DNA from: Anthoceros angustus
Taxonomy: Eukaryota; Streptophyta; Anthocerotopsida; Anthocerotales; Anthocerotaceae
Direction: 5' to 3'
Assembly: GCA_010909165.1 (NCBI GenBank)
Contig: MU008172.1
Span: 682,001-746,000, forward strand
Length of the DNA: 64,000 nt
Shown here piece by piece: positions 46,263 through 58,074 of this stretch (positions are counted from its first letter, which is position 1; each line of letters starts with the position of its first letter). Position numbers and translations under genes: made by a program. The notes beneath the pieces are model-generated. The model made no database searches. It worked only from the letters and a program-made list of their open reading frames with translations, and was not told where the DNA came from.

Positions 46263-49200
46263 ATGGACGCTGGGGTGCAATCCTCTGAGGATCTCAGTTC
46301 CTCACGACTAGGAGTTGAGCAGCTAGATTGTGGTTTGGTTGGAACTCTTGCAGGTCCAGGTCTAGGAGACGAGTTAGGATCAACAGTAGATGGCAATATA
46401 GAAGTTAAAGTTATCTCGGTGCTTGATAGGCTGCCTGGGATTGAATCATGTCAGAGCCTGAAGGAGGCGGCAACTCCTGAAGCAGACGCAACCTCTGAGA
46501 ATATTGTTAATTCTGGTCCGCAATCCGAAGGTTTCCAGGAAGCAGCGGACAGACAGCATGGAAAAGGAGAATTGGACGAGATCTGAAGGTCACAGGGACC
46601 TTAATGACAAAGATGACATAGCTGAGCTCGTTGTCGACGTTTCAGATCAAGATGAACAGGATGAAACGCCTATGTCCCAACGGCGGAAACATAAACGTTT
46701 AGAGGTTTTTGTGGGTGGGTTGGACAAAGATGCTACCGATGATGATCCTAAGCAGGTCTTTAGGCAGGTAGATATCAAGTTGCCTGCTGTCTTGATAACA
46801 GCACCAATATCGCAACAAGCATTGGTGCTGTCTTTGTATTCCTTCTTCATCTACGTGACCTGCGCTGTAGCATTCATTACGCTCCAGTCATCCACTGAAC
46901 ATTGTTCAATTTTGGGCTGGATGCAGGTGGGGGAAGTAACACAAGTTCGACTAATACGGGATGCACGCACTGGGAAGAACAAAGGGTATGCATTCATTCG
47001 GTATTCAACTGCTGCGTAGGTAAAACGAGCAGCTCAAGAACTTGTGAAGACTGAGGTTGTCGTCTTCCACACCGGGACCTGCTGCCCTGGGTCTTATGGA
47101 GGATGAGAAATTTCAGGCTGATTCCATGATGTCCCATCGACCTGCATGTATTCATTGATGGGCGGGCTCTGTGAAGGTTCGTAGCCAACCATGTGGTGTG
47201 CTTCTGAGTGAGGAGAATGGCACACTTTTTCTAGGAAATATCAACAAAACTTGGGCAACGGAAACGGTACAGAAAACCTGCAGAGTGAAGTTTGTTGTTT
47301 ACTTTTCTTTTTTCAACATATCGTATGCTCACATGGTGACTTGCATCACAGCTTCTTGAGCTAACTCTAATGGACGATCCTCAAGCTCAGAGTCTAAATC
47401 GTGGTATTGGTTTTGGAATTTGCAATCTCAAGGATGCTTTGCTTGCATTCAGACGTCTCCGGTTGCCTGATGTTGTGTTTGGCACGGACCGCTCAGCGAA
47501 AGTCGCCTGGGCGCAGCCCTTGATTGAGCCTGATGAAGATGTTATGTTGCAGGTACAGTAGCTCATGAAGAGTTGTGGGGACATTAGCTCCTGGAATCAC
47601 TTTAATCACACAGGGTTCGTGTGAGAGAAAATGGCCCACTAGTGTGTGTTTTTCTCCCCAGGTTAAATCTGTGTTTGTGGACGGCATGCCACCTGGCTGG
47701 GATGAAGGTCATGTCAAGGAGCACTTTGAGAAGTTTGGTGGCATAGAGCGCGTTGTACTGGCCCGCAACTTGTCCTCAGCAAACTTTGGATTCGTCAACT
47801 ATGTGGCCCGTGAAGCAGCGTTAGCATGCATTCACAACTCTGAGGTTGTTGAAGATGATGTCAAGGTATGGTTGGGAGGACTTTGCTTTTCGAATTCACC
47901 GATGCATTTTTGTGTTTGCCAATATCTGAACATATAGCTGGTGGACCCAGATGCGTATGAAGGTCATTCTTGCTAAGCCACAGGTGAAGAGCAAGCCAGT
48001 GAAAGGTGGCCTCCGTGGTGGGTATCCTCTTAGGCGAGGGGGTGGTCAGTCAGGAGTTCGATCTGGGCGAGGGTCTGAAGGTTCATAAACTACTGCAACA
48101 GCTATTTTTCTTTGGTGCAACAGTTCATTGCAAGTGCAGATCTGACTCGTATGAATGCGTCAACAGGATGGATTCGCGGAGCTGGAAGACATGAATCTGG
48201 AAGGTCTGTGGGCCGCAGTGGGAGTTGTGGGGGGGGGGCGTCGGGAACCACCTGGTGGTAAGGGAAGTGCTGAGGATGGCTCAAGTATATATCAGCTCTT
48301 ATAAATCCTTAGGAAGGAGCCTGTGCAACCAAAAAAGATGGCTGCTGGAGACACAGCTGCTGAGGCTTCGCCTTCTCTGCTTCCAAGTGATCATAGGAGT
48401 GTCATTGATGCCACGGATACAGCTGTCAGCATGGGTTTGGAGGGTCAGAACGGATCTACTAAATGCAGTGAAGGATTCCAAAAGTCCTCAAGGAACCTTT
48501 TTGAATGAGCGATGTGTGCTTTTGGATCAGATATCGAAGCTGATTATTGTCAGCATTTGAAGGGTCGTGTTCATCAGGTTTTAGGCGGACTTAGAAGGGC
48601 TGAGAAGCTGAACAACAAGACACCATTGAGTCTTTTGCACGAGTATGCTTCTCGAAATCACTGTGACGTCCGTTATGACACCAAAGCTGGCAACACTGCT
48701 GGCCCTTTTGAGGTTGACACCACCGTTGGGGGAGGCAGCTCAGGCGTGCTATTAACCAAAGGGTTTGGCAAGGGTAGAAACAAAGCTAAAGCTAAACTAA
48801 TGGCTGCTGCCAGTGCCTTGGAAAAAATCTTGGAACGTGTTCCTGAAGCAGAACTGACTAGACCAGGCCATGCCAGACAAGGTACAATGAAAAGCATTCT
48901 GGTTCTGTGAGTATATCTCGAACATTTGGAGTGGGGAAAGGAGTAGCTTCTGTGGGGAGAACTATGGGTGGCTTCTATCGTCGTAGTTTACTTCGTTGTG
49001 AGATTCGGGGCAGGCCCTCTGTGGTGCCTGATTCTATGTCTGCAGCTGGGCCTAGCTGGAGTGTTCACGCAGCTGATGTAGATGGTCTTAATGTGGGACC
49101 CAAGGCTGGAATTGTAGGAGTGGCCCATCTAGGTCTGCATGGAGTATATGCTAACAGCTATGGTGCCGGAAGTCATATTGACGGGGTTGCTGGTGGAAGG

Positions 49201-50260
49201 GGCAATGTTAATGGTAATGGGACTTTGGGTCATGCAGAAACATATGCTGAAAGGTTAGAGAGGGTGCAAGGTCGAGGTTTTGCAGCTGCAGGGTTACATA
49301 GTGTCCCACCTGCTTCACCATGTTTGCCTGCCCAGTGCAACTATGGTGAAAATTTAGCGGCTGGAGTAAAACGGTCTTATTCGGCTTTGGTACTACCTTC
49401 TCTGCAGGAGAATCTTTCTGAAATGTTGAGGAGTGATCCCTCTCTGCTGCAGGACTTTTTCGTGAGACGTTCATCATCGTCTATGCTAAAATCTATTTTT
49501 TGTATGATTTTCAGGAAGATGGTACTGGGTACTTCGAGGGGCCCAATAGACAACATGTGCGAGCATGCATTGAGGCTTCTGCTTCTGCTTCAGTTGGATT
49601 GGGGATTGCGCCTTTCGCTGGCTATAATGGACCTATGACACACTGTGCTGCATACCCACGTCATGCAGTGCTTCCTGGACCTGTCCCGATGCCTGTCACC
49701 ATGGGTGGTGGACCTGTGCTGCATGTGCTGCCACATTCCATGTACGAAGTACCTCGTCCTCCTGTGGCGCTGGTGGGAAGTAAGTGTCCTTGGTAGATGT
49801 CAGCCAAATTGTTGATGTTGCAAGGTGGTTAATTGGTTTCTGGGGGTTTTGAAGTATTGACAATCACTGGTGGTTGTAGTCAATGGTGGTGCAGGTTCTC
49901 TTTATCCTTCTAATATGCATGGTCATAGTATGTTCCATGGAGGCACCACTGAGTACTGTGGAGCTACTGCAGATGTGAAGTGTTGCCTTTGCTTTCAGTA
50001 CAACTTGTTCTAATATGTGGAAGATGGTGCTGAGGCATAATTGGCAGTTTTTCATAGTTTAAGATATTGCATGGACTGATTCTTCAGTTTTTTCGTTTTT
50101 TTTTTTGTTTTCTTCTCTGCTTCCTTCTTGTAGATCGCCGGAGGTCCAACTTGTCCACATGAGTTTAGAGCTGTTTCACAAGGACCTGCGATGGGTGGTG
50201 GCTACGCTGTACTGAGAGGTTCTCAAGGGCCGTTCTACCGAGAAGCACTAAGTATGTTAC
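46263..50260 (+). CDS. Three-RRM RNA-binding protein (At2g44710 type) with a downstream dsRNA-binding domain; frame interrupted
   Basis: Nuclear RNA-binding protein of the hnRNP Q/R-like plant group. An acidic N-terminus starts at 46263. RRM1 is RLEVFVGGLDKDAT (to 46767) plus VGEVTQVRLIRDARTGKNKGYAFIRYSTAA from 46927. It then meets TAG at 47017-47019 and continues, unmistakably conserved, as VKRAAQELVKTE to 47055. RRM2 is GTLFLGNINKTW and the exon 47352-47552. RRM3 is KSVFVDGMPPGWDEGHVKEHFEKFG (47662-47865) and then VILAKPQ. RGG-like text follows, including a run of ten G at ~48230. A dsRBD lies at ~48630-48850 (LSLLHEYASRNHCDVRYD, then GKGRNKAKAKLMAAASALEKIL). Gly/Pro/Met-rich C-terminal exons extend to ~50.26 kb. 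A frame change near 46531-46588 fits a 58-nt intron. The 3' end is uncertain. Confidence 0.62.
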
Positions 50261-52779
50261 CTTGGCCGCTTTCTGCTTGGTCTCCGCCCTAGACTTTTGT
50301 GCATTGCTCTAAAAAATGAGAAATCAGGTTTGGTTTGTTCCGAGATGATTCACCCTGGTAACTTCGCTTGAGTTTGTCTGCTCTCACTTATGTCTGTATC
50401 GTGGTACAGATTGATTTTTGTAGGGATCGTTTTGTCCAGTTTGTGCTGCCCAAACGTTCCCCGAACCAAGCAGCAGAGGTGCCATTATCTAGGGGCTTAT
50501 GTACTTAGCATGTCCTTTGGATGATGTCAAAAGACACCTCAGGGAAACTTGTTGAGGAAGTTGAAGGCTGCCGGCAAAGATGGGCTTGTTTGGCTGAGTC
50601 AAAAATAAGATGATCGAGACAAAGTCTGCTCTTGTGGCTGTACTTTGGGTTGCCTAATCGATGAGAGAAAAATTAAGGTTTATTGTTCAACTCTTGGGTT
50701 TTTGGGGGCAGATTTCACTTACCTGTTGAAGGTTACGAACAGATGAAACGTTTGTTGTGGGTAGGATCCAACAGTCTGTAGTGATTTGGGTCTGGTCATG
50801 TCCTATTGTTGCTCGAGTTCAGTTCTTTTCCAGTCTCCGTGAACATCACCATAGGCTGCTTCATGGTCTGCCTTCAATTTGTCTTTCAATGTAGGCGTAG
50901 CGTTGTTAATATTGGATTCTGGGAATTATTTCGTGGACGTAGGGCAAAGACTTTCTCCCAAGCTCATGGCCTGGTAAAGCTGTGTTCATGCAATGTACAT
51001 TTGTGGGGCCACTTTGGAATGCTGTCCAATTTCACTTACTTGACTCAATCGGTAGTCTTGGGAATGCTGATAGAGGGTTTTATCGACATGGGACTTGGAT
51101 GAAGACTGGAACTGGGCCAGGAGCGTCCAAGTCTGCCAGCATTTCTTGTTCTACGAAGGAAATTGATGCGATTCCATCTTGTCATGTGAATGAGTCGCAA
51201 GGTTTTAATTTTGACGAGTTACGAGTAAGATGCCTCTTATGTATGGTGGCAACCAGGGAACGCCAGATTGGTGACCTGAGAAGTGTTGGCTTGCACTTGT
51301 CCATTCTTGAGAATCAGAAGTCTGAATCCTGCAGCTTGAGGTGGATGATTTTTCTTGGTGTTCATTCATGGATCTTGGTGTATGTGCCTTACCCTCTGGT
51401 ATCCTTGCAGCTCCAAAGTCCGTTCAGCGTCATCCAGAGCCCTCTATATGGTTTTGCAGGCTGGCGGGGGACAACTTGGACTTGGCAAGCCTGTTGGTTG
51501 TAAGAGTTGAAGCAGCATTGGGTCCAACACTACGGGAGCAGACTTTGCGGAGCGTAGAATTTTGTGCACAACTTAATTATGGCATGCAGGAAGGGCTGCA
51601 TTTGAAGTGAAATGCTTGTGAGGCACGTGCATCGGTGAGGGAAGGCATGCAATTGTACTCGGCTTGTCACGCCGTGTGTGTTTTCGACTCACAGTTTGCG
51701 GTTCACTGTAGATCAATAGTGACCACGTATGCTCCTAACTCAGAAGTCACCAATTGCGAATCAGTGGATGCCAGTTAGGAGGTCAGTGTAAGTGAGAGGT
51801 AAGTAAGTGCCTTGATGTGACACCGCATGGAAGATGCTGTTTTGCGGTCTGCAACTTCCCGTGCTGGACTATGTTGGACACGTTCTCACCTCCTGTTGAG
51901 GTGCACCCCCTTCGTGTTCCGTCCAGGAAGGAAAATGAGTCGATGAGGCACATGAGCAGGGGAGGGAGGCGACTCATTTCTCAGGGCCCACACAGTAGAA
52001 GTGTTGTCTCATTGTGTGGTGGATTCCATTGCTGTGGCTGCCTGCTGACGCTGCCGTATCCAGCCACCCGCCTTCACACATCTAGTGGAAGTTTATATCA
52101 TTCGAGGGAGCGTCACGCCCCAATGGTGACGTCGATCCTGATTTCTAAGGCAGTGCTCACAGCACGTCCAGATTGTACCTTGCAATTGTCCAAGAAAACT
52201 GTGTAGTTACGGAAAACAGGAGGGAATTTGGCAATGACGGTGGTTGGATATCGGTGGACGGCGTGGAGGCCGGTGGCCCACAACTCCTGTGAATGTGGAC
52301 ACTGTCAGCAACACCGACTGGCAATGCGGGTGCAGGATTCGAGCAGGCAGGCGGCCAATGGCGGAGGGTGGAAAAATCGGCATCAGCCAATGGCAAGGCG
52401 CGCGGCTGCCGGGGCCGTTCTCGCGGCCTAATTGGCTACACGGAGGAAATGTCGAGTATGTTTCGCCGCCTCGCACGTGGTCTTCAGCTGACTTCTAAAC
52501 AGGGGTGCAAGACCCCGTGGGTGGGCGGCGAAACCCCGACTCGGGCGAAACCTCAACCGCTGCCGCTCCGGACTACAAGATCGTAGCGCCCGCGGCCACT
52601 CTTTCCGCTCGCTCCCCCTCGGTCCCGTCTCGCCTCTGCGGATTCGGGTGCTGCATTGCCGGGCGCCGGGGCTCGGGAGGGCGGAGCCGGGTGGAGAGGC
52701 AGCGAGACGTGTCTTGCTCCGTATCCTTCTCGCAGATTTGCCCTAGCTACGGCCGGGAGCTCGCGAGCTGAGCTTGGCT
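50261..52779. other. Long intergenic region, possible 3' exons of the RRM gene and desaturase promoter
   Basis: 50260-51610 has several open frames (for example 51341-51610) without a recognisable motif; some may be 3' exons or UTR of the RRM gene. 52200-52780 is GC-rich and should contain the promoter of the desaturase gene. Confidence 0.4.
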
Positions 52780-54141
52780 ATGGCGTCCAGTCTCTTGGCC
52801 AAGAGCGGGCTGGCGGTGACCGCCAGGCCCAGCGCGGGAGCCAGGGCTTCGCGCCTCGGCCGGTGCAAAGCCCACGGCGGCGGGAGTAGCGGGAGGGTGT
52901 CAGGACTGGCGATGGCGAAGCCGGCGCTGGCTCTGGTTGCGGGAGTGGACGGTGCTGCGCTGGGACTGCCGGGTCTGGGGATGCGCGGGCCGCAGCAGAG
53001 GGGGAGGAGGAAGGGCGTGGTGGCCATGGTGGCGGTTCCCGTCCGGCCTAGCTTCACGCCCGACAGTTCCACGGACGGGGAGCTGGAGTTCGATGCGGCG
53101 GCGCCTCCCCTTTCACCCTGGCGGACATCCGGGCTGCTATCCCCAAGCACTGCTGGGAGAAGAATACCTTGAGGTCCTTGAGCTATGTTGCGAGGGACGT
53201 GGCGGTGGTGCTGGGCCTGGCTGCGGGCGCAGCGTATCTCAACAGCTGGTTTGTGTGGCCTCTGTACTGGTTCGCGCAGGGCACCATGTTCTGGGCCTTG
53301 TTCGTGCTGGGGCACGACTGCGGGCACGGGAGCTTCTCCAATAACAAGACGCTCAATAGCGTCATCGGGCACCTCACGCACTCGTCCATTCTTGTGCCGT
53401 TTCACGGGTGGAGGATCAGCCACCGCACGCACCACCAGAACCACGGGCATGTGGAGAAAGACGAATCCTGGCACCCCATGTCGGAAAGCACGTACAGGGA
53501 GTTGGACAGCGTTACCCGGGTCGGCAGGCTCTCCTTGCCCTGGGCCATGTTCGCCTACCCGTTCTACCTCTTCTCCAGGAGCCCGGGCAAGACAGGTTCC
53601 CATTTCGACCCGGCCAGCGACCTGTTCGTCCCCGCGGAGCGACCAGGTGCTCACCTCCACCGCCTGCTGGGCTGCCATGGCCGCTCTCCTGGCGGGCCTG
53701 ACCGTGGGCCTGGGCCCCTATCTGGATGCTCAAGCTCACGTTGTGCCCTACTGGGCCAATGTGGTGTGGCTGGATGTGGTCACCTACCTCCACCACCACG
53801 GGTATGAGCACAAGGTCCCTTGGTACAGAGGCGAGGAGTGGAACTACATGCGTGGAGGGCTCTCCACCATCGACAGGGACTACGGCTGGATCAACAACAT
53901 CCACCACGACATTGGCACTCACGTCGTCCATCATCTCTTTCCCCAGATTCCTCACTATCACTTGGTGGAGGCAACGGAGGCTGTGAAGCCTGTGCTGGGG
54001 CAAATATTACAGGAGCCCAAGAAGTCTTCGTGGTTTCCTCTTCATCTGCTCAACCCCCTGGTCAAGAGCATGAAGGAAGACCACTATGTTCCCGACTCTG
54101 GAAACGTCGTCTTCTACCAAAACGACTCCAAGCAGCAGTAG
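52780..54141 (+). CDS. FAD7: Plastid omega-3 fatty-acid desaturase (FAD7/FAD8 type), intronless with two frame breaks
   Basis: Chloroplast envelope/thylakoid desaturase turning 16:2/18:2 lipids into 16:3/18:3. The Met at 52780 ([10 protein letters not shown]) starts an Ala/Arg/Ser-rich transit peptide, and the frame runs to the APP at ~53110. The conserved text then continues one frame over ([25 protein letters not shown]) to LFVPAE at ~53640. It returns to the first frame at [10 protein letters not shown] and ends at TAG 54139-54141. All three histidine boxes are present: [19 protein letters not shown] and [22 protein letters not shown] and HYHLVEAT are strong omega-3 signatures. The first break looks like one base lost in a C-run. 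The second is one base gained or two lost. No introns are seen, although plastid omega-3 desaturase genes usually have several. It is either a retrocopy that has begun to decay or an intact gene with two sequence errors. Confidence 0.85.
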
Positions 54142-54961
54142 CAGTAGCAGTAGGAACTTGTCAGGGATTGTTGCCATTGCCTGCGCATTGTATTCTAGCA
54201 GGAGCTAACTTTTTGCTAACTTCAACATTGAATGGCACTATGTAGGTTGGGATTTGGAGGGACAGAAAATTATTCCTCGTCCAACAACATTCTTTGCTAG
54301 TTCGATCCATTCTTTCGTGTAAGACTCCAGACGGTTGTCTGGCTTCCATGCTGTGAACGTTCAATTTTGCTTCCATTGCCATGACGGCTCTTGTAGTTTA
54401 GCGAGTGTGCCTTCCTACCTTTGGAAGGCCATATGAATCCGATGAGCGCATGCTGCCTCCCCTCCTTGGACTTGTATTATTAGTACGTAAAAGAAAACAT
54501 ATACAGTCCGCACTCCCTTGTAGAGGAGGTACAATGCCTCACCTGCCGATGGACTGACTACAGAGATAGCTGCCAAGGTGAAGCAGAACGGTGACCAGAC
54601 GTTCTTGACTCTCATCTCTAGTGTTTACCCTCTCTGCGACACAACAGGTGGCGTAGCACAGGCCACGTACAAAAAAGAGTATATCCTCTCTCACCGAATT
54701 ATCGATTTGGAAGCTCACAATCTTACTTCGCGACATCCGATTAGGGCACGAATTGTATCCTGCAGCATGTTCGCGCGGTGGTCCACGGTTGGTGGGTCTT
54801 GTCACGAGGATTACATTGTAGCCTCTTGCTCTGAGCTTGGAGAAATGGATATGGAAAGCTTCAGCGATCAGACCTGCAGCAGCTGGGCTGTACTTGTGCC
54901 CGTTCCCATCTCGTCATGACTGTAGCTGGCAGCGGCTATTGAGCCACCTTGAGCAGCTGGC
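54142..54961. other. Intergenic region, desaturase 3' flank and ABC1K promoter
   Basis: No gene recognised. Short CAGTAG reiterations follow the desaturase stop (54136-54150). Confidence 0.4.
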
Positions 54962-57803
54962 ATGGCGGAAGTGCAATGCATTTGTCCTGCTGTCCAGCGT
55001 CAGCTCCCCATGGCCTCCTTTGCCCCTGCAAAATCGCGTCTGCTGCGTGGCTCGCTTACCAGGGGGGAATGCGATTCGTTGCGTGCCAATTCGAGTAAGA
55101 GGAGGATTGGGTGGCCAGCTGCCAGGGGCGGGAGGTTGGGGACTGTCCTGGCAGTCCTAGCAGAGCCACCCACTGGCTCTGTGGTGGAGGAGAATTCGAA
55201 TTCTGGGGATTCCGGTTTCTCACGGCCCACCAGAGGAGCAGTCCAGGACTCTACTTCCAATGCCTCCGTCTCGATGCCTCCCGGTCTCAACAGGAACTAC
55301 GAAGTTAGTGCGGAGGAGGCGTTGGCAGAGGCAAAAGCTGCGCAAAGAGCAATCAATGCCTTTGTCTACAGTTCCTCTCGGCTATCCGAAGAGTATGGCA
55401 GGCAACCATTCAAGGTCTTCTGGCTCGCAATCAGTTGTTTCTCCTCCCTGGATCTGGATTTCGAGCAGACCAGGGCAGCCACAATGGTGTCGGGTGTTCC
55501 GGTACGGAACAAAGACCCTCTCTAACTCCTACAATGTTGTTGCTCCACTGCAGGTTGCTCAGCGGGCTTTGACTATTTTGTCCTCCCTTGGCTCCTTCGC
55601 TCTCACGCTTTTCATCGACCAGCGAAGAGGGCAGGCTGAGCAGAATATGAGGCAGCGTGCTATCCAGCTCAGGATTAAGTTCACTGAGCTAGGGCCAACG
55701 TTCGTGAAGCTGGGGCAGGCTCTTTCCACCAGGCCTGATCTATGTCCGGTGGAATTCTTGGAAGAGCTTGCGGAACTGCAGGTATTCTTGCGCCATGTAG
55801 TACTGCACCTCCATTTCTCTATGAGGCTGGTATCAATGTACCTGTTGCTCACCTTTCCCCTTCTTTCAGGATGCTCTGCCCACATTTCCTACCAGAGACG
55901 CGTTTGCTTGTATAGAGAAGGAGCTGGGTGTGCCCATTGAGTCCATATTCTCGGCCATAACTGCAGAACCAATCGCAGCGGCAAGTCTGGGCCAGGTGTA
56001 CAAGGCACGTTTGAAGTCCACAGGGGCGGAGGTGGCGGTCAAGGTCCAACGCCCGGGCATCGAAGCTGCCATCGGATTGGACTTCTACCTGCTAAGGGGA
56101 CTGTGCCAACTCATTGATGAATACGTTGATATCATCACAACCAACGTCGTTGGTCTCCTGGACGAGTTTGCCTCCAGGGTTTACCAGGAGCTGAACTATG
56201 TGCAGGTTTGTGTCTCCAACGTTCCCCCACCCTCCATTCCAACACCACTACTATCGTGCTCAGAATACCCTTTCTTGCATCTCTCATTTAAGGACTTGTC
56301 TGTTGTGTGTGGGCAGGAGGCGCGCAATGCCAGACGATTTAAACAGCTTTATGGGGACAGGTCCGATGTGTTAGTCCCTGGAGTGTTTTGGGATTACACT
56401 AGTCACAAAGTTCTGACAATGGATTGGGTGGAGGGAGTGAAGCTGAGTGAGCAAGATGTAATAGCAGAGCGTGGTCTCAATATTTTGCAGCTTGTGGACG
56501 TGGGCATCCAGTGCAGCCTGAGACAACTTCTCGAGCATGGTTATTTCCATGCAGATCCGCATCCAGGGAACCTCCTCGCAACTCCGGACGGGAAGCTTGC
56601 CTTCCTGGACTTTGGAATGATGAGCGAAACTCCAGAACGAGCTCGGTATGCCATCATTGGCCACGTTGTGCATTTGGTAAACCGGGATTATGATGCAATG
56701 GCACGGGACTACTACGCCCTGGACTTTCTCTCGCCCGAGGTGGATGTCTCTCCCATTGTTCCAGCACTGAGGAACTTCTTCGATGATGTCCTGACTGCGA
56801 CAGTCAGTGACCTCAACTTCAAGACTATTGTGGATGGGCTGGGAGGAGTCCTTTACCAGTATCCCTTCAATGGTAAACGTAGTGCAAGATATCTGATTGC
56901 TGCCGTGCCCTGCTCAGGTGTGGCAGTGTTCTGAGGCCATCCCTTTGTTTTCCTTTTGCAGTGCCCGCCTACTATGCTCTGATCCTGCGATCGCTAACTG
57001 TACTTGAGGGATTGGCCTTGTACACGGATCCCAACTTCAAGGTTCTTGCTGCATCTTACCCTTACTTTGCCAAGCGCCTTCTAACAGATCCTAACCCTTA
57101 CCTTCGCGATGCTCTCGTGGAGCTGCTATTCAAGGACGGAACCTTCCGGTAAGGAAAAGTCATGCAGCTTTTTGTCTCTTGGTTGCTGCTTGGCGGAATG
57201 CCAACACATAGACTTCGTGATGCAGGTGGAACAGATTAGAAAACTTGCTGGCACAAGGCAGGAAAGACTCAGACTACAACGCAAAGGATGCGTTGCAACC
57301 TGTTCTGCAACTCCTCCTTGGTCCAGGGGCAGAAGAGCTCAGAAGCCTAGTCGAGAAAGAGGCTGTGCGCGTCATGGAAGCGTTGATAGTTGGGACTGCC
57401 ATTGAGAGTTACAGGGCTGTACCAGAAACGTTGCGCGCTTTTATACCTGGAGCAAATAGCAACGGCTTCATTCGCATGAAGGAAAACGAGCAGGCGGCAG
57501 TGCTGGCTCTGCGGGAGCAGGTCTTGAGAGTCTGGGGTCTCCTTCGAACTTCAAATGGCTTTGAGCTCAGAATGCTTCAACCGATCGTTGAGGTGCGTAG
57601 AGTGACCTCGTTTCCTTGGCCGCTAGTACCTAGACGTGTAAATAATCAGAGAGTGTTTCCTTCCGTTTGGTTTCGTGTTACAGGTTCTCTCGCAACCGGA
57701 GGCACAGGCTATGAGCGGGCGTGTTGCTGGAGGTATCACCCGTCGTCTGGCTGCTCGCACTTTGCAGCAAGTCCTCTCGTCACCTTCACCATCTCCAGCG
57801 TGA
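54962..57803 (+). CDS. ABC1-like atypical protein kinase (ABC1K/ADCK family), plastid-targeted
   Basis: UbiB-family ATPase/kinase; plant members of this size sit mostly in plastoglobules and influence prenylquinone metabolism. Exons 54962-55414, 55554-55781, 55870-56205, 56317-56872, 56962-57148, 57226-57592 and 57684-57803 give 748 residues with all phases consistent. About 120 N-terminal residues look like a transit peptide (SFAPAKSRLLRGSLTRG). The family motifs are all present: FVKLGQALSTRPDL (KxGQ), AAASLGQVYKARL (Ala-rich loop replacing the Gly loop), VAVKVQRPG (Lys), YQELNYVQEARN, HADPHPGNLL (catalytic loop) and LDFGM (metal-binding Asp). The C-terminal extension has RWNRLENLLAQGRKD, which I associate with the ABC1K1/ABC1K3-type plastid clade; exact clade is uncertain. 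It converges on the PPR gene with a 271-bp gap. Confidence 0.92.
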
Positions 57804-58074
57804 CATGCTCGACAGTTTACAACATTTTGTACACCATATTGTACCATAATTCGATGCCAATCGTAAATCTGGTTGGATATTTGAAAACTGGTGATTGAAT
57901 CTACGTAGGTAGTATACAAGTTCAAAATTGCTGGGCCACTGGCTGTACATCACTGGAATCCCCGACCGCAATACCTTGCTTCATCGCAGGGTCTGGCAGT
58001 CTTTGCCTCCATACAGCCCGGGACCCGTCACGTTGTCCAAAGAAGCCGGCATGCTCTCTGTGGCTTCTACAGGA

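Noticed and set aside
52743-53678. 311-residue minus-strand open frame over the desaturase
   Set aside because: Antisense shadow of a GC-rich conserved gene; the plus strand carries all desaturase motifs.
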